Shown piece by piece: positions 34,819-37,393 of a DNA stretch of 37,393 bases. Both the position numbers and the translations under genes were made by a program. The notes beneath the pieces are model-generated. The model was given only the letters and a program-made list of their open reading frames with translations, was not told the origin of the DNA and did no database searches. The stretch comes from Flavobacteriales bacterium (GTDB lineage: Bacteria > Bacteroidota > Bacteroidia > Flavobacteriales > BACL11): positions 1 through 37,393 of the forward strand of contig DUAO01000016.1 in NCBI GenBank assembly GCA_012960805.1, written 5' to 3'. Each line of letters starts with the position of its first letter. Position 1 is the stretch's first letter.

Positions 34819-34841
34819 AAAGGATTCTAGGTTGATCCTTT
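34819..34841. terminator. Possible weak bidirectional terminator hairpin
   Basis: AAAGGAT (34819-34825) and ATCCTTT (34835-34841) form a 7-bp stem with a 9-base loop right after the glmS stop, reaching into the 3' end of the convergent methyltransferase gene. There is no real T run on either strand, so it may be only a partial terminator. Confidence 0.4.
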
Positions 34842-35567
34842 AAAATTCTTATTTAAACACAAAAAATTTGTTGTGGTGAAATGCTCATAAATTTCTTTAT
34901 ATTTCTTTATTTCAATTAAGCCCAAAGGACTTATTCTGAAAATTTTAAAATTATGTTCATTAAAAAAATACCAAAAATCTTGAAAAAAAGATCTAGTATC
35001 TATATTGCAGCCACCAAATTCAAATTGAATTAATTTTATTTTGGAAATTCCACTTCCAATTCCATTCAAAACATCCATTTCATGTCCTTCAACATCAATT
35101 TTAAATAAATCTATAAATTCCGCATTGATATTTTTAGTCCAGTAATCTTTAAATTGAATTAATTTAATATTTTCCTCAATCTTAAAATCTATTCTAAAAT
35201 GATCTAATTTTCTTTTAGTTAAACTTCCTAATCTTGATCCACTTTCATTAGAAAACAGGATAGATTCAGAAGTTTTATTAGATAGCCCAACACCATTTAT
35301 CTTTATTTTATTGTTGTTGCTAAATCTTTTTTGTAGAATAGTTACATTCTTTGAGGATGGTTCAAAAATATGAATTTCAGGGTCATTAAAGCTCTTGATA
35401 ATTTCGTTTGAATAATTACCTATGTTACCTCCACAATCAATAAATATAGAACCATTCTTAATTATTGACTTAACACATTTAACTTCACTACTCACCGTGC
35501 CAAATCCCCATCCTACACCTATCAGCCTAAGCAGAATTTGTATTATTTTTTCAATAATGTTATTCAT
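34827..35567 (-). CDS. FkbM family methyltransferase
   Basis: A 246-residue SAM-dependent methyltransferase. Motif I is FIDCGGNIGNYSNEI (42-56), motif II has HIFEPSSKN (66-74), and FKIDVEGHEMDVLNGI (155-170) is the diagnostic FkbM segment. Members of this family usually O-methylate sugars of surface polysaccharides. The N-terminal hydrophobic stretch (about 4-22) is short and may be amphipathic. It stands alone between glmS and the ctpA gene (12 bp after ctpA), with no glycosyltransferases nearby, and its low G+C and orphan position resemble the sulfotransferase-like gene at 26252. The substrate is unknown. Confidence 0.85.
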   Translation of the reverse strand: MNNIIEKIIQILLRLIGVGWGFGTVSSEVKCVKSIIKNGSIFIDCGGNIGNYSNEIIKSFNDPEIHIFEPSSKNVTILQKRFSNNNKIKINGVGLSNKTSESILFSNESGSRLGSLTKRKLDHFRIDFKIEENIKLIQFKDYWTKNINAEFIDLFKIDVEGHEMDVLNGIGSGISKIKLIQFEFGGCNIDTRSFFQDFWYFFNEHNFKIFRISPLGLIEIKKYKEIYEHFTTTNFLCLNKNFKGST

Positions 35568-35579
35568 GACTCTAATTTC

Positions 35580-37106
35580 TTAAAATGAATTTATTGCTTT
35601 TTGAACAAACTCATCTTCTTGGCTCAAAATACTGTAATACACATCATTGCCCCATAGGTTGCGGGCAATACTGGCTTTGATTAAGTTTTTAAAGTAATGC
35701 AATTCAACATTACCTAATTTCATTTTGAAATCGGCATCTTTTTGCTGTACAAATGCCGTATACTTTAGGTAAATACTCTCCATATCTACCTGCTTATGAT
35801 TGCTGATGTTTTTCTTTTTCAAACTTTCGCTTTGCTTTAAGCAGAACTCACTTAACCAACCTTTACTTATCATTATATTGATTTTCAAATAACTAAGGGC
35901 AGTATCTCTTTTGATTATTATATCAGGGGTAATTCCTCCACCTCCATATACGGTTCTCCCTTTTTTTGTAGTGAATTTCAGGCTGTCAGGGAATTCAGTT
36001 GCTTCTTTTCTGGTGTATTGTTCTGAGTAATAATCTTGCTCATTTTCTCCATAACCTTTTTGTATACATCTTCCTGATGGAGTATAATACCTTTGGGTAG
36101 TTAAGCGAATTACCGAACCATCATTCAGGGGGATTTGTTCTTGTACAAGTCCTTTTCCGAATGAGCGCCTACCGATTATTAACCCTCTATCATTGTCTTG
36201 TAGGGCACCTGTTACAATCTCAGATGCTGATGCCGAGCCTTCATTAATTAAGGTAATTACTTTAATATTTTCAAGCTTTCCCTTTGAGGTAGCAAAAGTT
36301 TCTTCTTTACTTCTGTTGCGTCCTTCTGTGAATACTATTAGTTCTCCTTCTTTTAAGAATTCATCACACATTTGATTGGCTATGTGTAGGTATCCTCCTG
36401 GGTTTCCTCTTAGGTCAAGAATCAGTTTTTGCATTCCTTCTTCTTGCAGGGAATTTACTTTTTCCATCATTTCGGTATAGGTGGTAGCGGAAAATCGGTT
36501 TACTTTTATGTAGCCGATATGGTCTTCTAGCATGATTCCGGCATCTACACTATATAAAGGGATGTCATCACGAATAATTGCAAAGGGCATAAGTTCGTGT
36601 TGTCCTCTTCTTTTTATTGTAATATTTACGGTACTTCCTTTTTCCCCTCTGAGGAGTTTTATTACACCTTCATTTTTTATGCCTGTGCTAGCAACATCTT
36701 CTTTTTCTACTGCTACTATTCTATCGCCACTTTGTATGCCCAGTTTCTCTGAAGGACCTCCTGAAATAGCTGAAATCACTACTATACTATCATCAATAAT
36801 ATTGAATTGCACCCCAATTCCACTAAAGCTGCCTTGCATATCTTCTTCTACTGCTTGGTATTTTTTTACAGGTATATAAGCCGAATGTGGATCTAGTTCA
36901 TTCAGGATGGCATTGATAGTTTTATCTTCAAAATCGGCAATATTTAAGGGGTCAACATAATGGTTTTGGATAAGATAAAGTATGCCATTGATTTTGGTGT
37001 TTGCTGAGTTGCTATTAGTGGTGTTGCTATTGTTTATATTCCCTATTAATATCCCTGCAATGATAAGAAGGGCGTAGACAAGGGGTTGCAATTTTTTGTT
37101 TTGCAT
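35580..37106 (-). CDS. C-terminal processing peptidase, family S41 (CtpA type)
   Basis: A 508-residue periplasmic serine protease. It has an N-terminal signal anchor (about 7-24), an N-terminal helical domain, a PDZ domain (about 90-168, with FSGIGVQF and GIQSGDRIVAV), and the S41 catalytic core: DLRGNPGGYL (231-240), GSASASEI (290-297, nucleophile most likely Ser293) and Lys318 in SFGKGLVQEQ, 25 residues downstream, as in tail-specific proteases. A C-terminal helical domain of about 100 residues follows. It trims or degrades envelope proteins. Its ATG overlaps the stop of the dCMP deaminase gene by one base, so the two are coupled. Confidence 0.94.
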   Translation of the reverse strand: MQNKKLQPLVYALLIIAGILIGNINNSNTTNSNSANTKINGILYLIQNHYVDPLNIADFEDKTINAILNELDPHSAYIPVKKYQAVEEDMQGSFSGIGVQFNIIDDSIVVISAISGGPSEKLGIQSGDRIVAVEKEDVASTGIKNEGVIKLLRGEKGSTVNITIKRRGQHELMPFAIIRDDIPLYSVDAGIMLEDHIGYIKVNRFSATTYTEMMEKVNSLQEEGMQKLILDLRGNPGGYLHIANQMCDEFLKEGELIVFTEGRNRSKEETFATSKGKLENIKVITLINEGSASASEIVTGALQDNDRGLIIGRRSFGKGLVQEQIPLNDGSVIRLTTQRYYTPSGRCIQKGYGENEQDYYSEQYTRKEATEFPDSLKFTTKKGRTVYGGGGITPDIIIKRDTALSYLKINIMISKGWLSEFCLKQSESLKKKNISNHKQVDMESIYLKYTAFVQQKDADFKMKLGNVELHYFKNLIKASIARNLWGNDVYYSILSQEDEFVQKAINSF

Positions 37107-37393
37107 TATAAATTAGTTTTGTCAAATTCAACCACTTCTACTCCTGCCTCATTTAAAAAATCTATCCCGGAAGTGTCCTTGTATTTATTAATGTATACTA
37201 AGCGTTTTATGCCTGCTTGATGAACCAGTTTGCTACACTCTTTACAGGGGGATAAGGTTAGATATAGGGTTGCACCACTACAATCGTGCGTGGAGCTTGC
37301 TGTTTTTAGTATGGCATTGGCCTCAGCATGCAATACATACCAATGTGTTTTTTCGTTTTCATCTTCACAGCAATTTTCAAATCCTGATGGAGT
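37106..37393 (-). CDS. Deoxycytidylate (dCMP) deaminase, 5' end outside the window
   Basis: Converts dCMP to dUMP for thymidylate synthesis. The last 96 codons are present; the frame runs off the right edge without a start. The visible part has the cytidine-deaminase-fold active site: LHAEANAIL (zinc His and catalytic Glu) and LSPCKECSKL (two zinc Cys), preceded by TPSGFENCCED, as in bacterial dCMP deaminases. Apart from the missing N-terminus it looks intact. A free-standing cytidine deaminase of another type is less likely because of the PCxxC spacing and the GFEN segment. It is translationally coupled to the downstream ctpA gene. Confidence 0.88.
   Translation of the reverse strand, partial: TPSGFENCCEDENEKTHWYVLHAEANAILKTASSTHDCSGATLYLTLSPCKECSKLVHQAGIKRLVYINKYKDTSGIDFLNEAGVEVVEFDKTNL

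Overview
The window is a compact, AT-rich chromosomal segment of a member of the Bacteroidota, most likely a marine-type Flavobacteriales. The evidence is: a carboxylesterase whose C-terminus runs into a type IX secretion sorting domain; lipoproteins with a Bacteroidota lipobox and a Lys/acid-rich export signal; promoters of the TAnnTTTG type with almost no Shine-Dalgarno sequences; and clade-typical neighbourhoods (exbB / small membrane protein / exbD / exbD; panC next to a half-length starch-synthase-like gene, a DUF4270 lipoprotein and glmS; rbfA followed by a LolC/E permease). Coding density is very high. No gap exceeds about 110 bases. I see no rRNA, tRNA, CRISPR array, IS element or prophage.

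Layout. 1-6288: a secreted esterase (cut by the left edge), metG, an LD-carboxypeptidase followed by a tiny relic of a PLP aminotransferase gene, gatC, plsC, trpS and a UPF0306 flavin-fold protein. 6294-11322: a PKD/C2-like lipoprotein and two amidohydrolase-family genes that together carry three amidohydrolase domains, of which only one keeps its metal-binding HxH. 11412-18294: a small His-containing membrane protein, hflX, an MsbA-like ABC exporter, rbfA, a LolC/E permease, dusB and a CPBP intramembrane protease. 18326-20467: a proton-channel (ExbB/ExbD) operon. 20523-26235: superoxide dismutase, a flavin reductase and fumarylacetoacetase on the minus strand, divergent from homogentisate dioxygenase, 4-hydroxyphenylpyruvate dioxygenase, a thiol peroxidase and a small membrane protein. 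Together these give a nearly complete tyrosine-to-fumarate/acetoacetate pathway beside oxidative-stress genes. 26252-30791: a sulfotransferase-like gene, radA, rfaE2, a flippase-like membrane protein and panC. 30893-34816: the half-size GT5 protein, DUF4270 lipoprotein and glmS. 34827-37393: an FkbM methyltransferase, a CtpA-type protease and a dCMP deaminase (cut by the right edge).

Most of the window is housekeeping, and I did not find a clear new defence or mobile system. The points most worth following up are: (i) the 21-codon aminotransferase relic at 3767-3832; (ii) a methionyl-tRNA synthetase without the usual C-terminal tRNA-binding domain; (iii) four genes whose perfect TAnnTTTG promoter box lies only 4-5 bases before the ATG, which predicts leaderless mRNAs; (iv) the three-domain amidohydrolase pair with two degenerate active sites; (v) the uncharacterised but tightly coupled GT5-half / DUF4270 / glmS operon.
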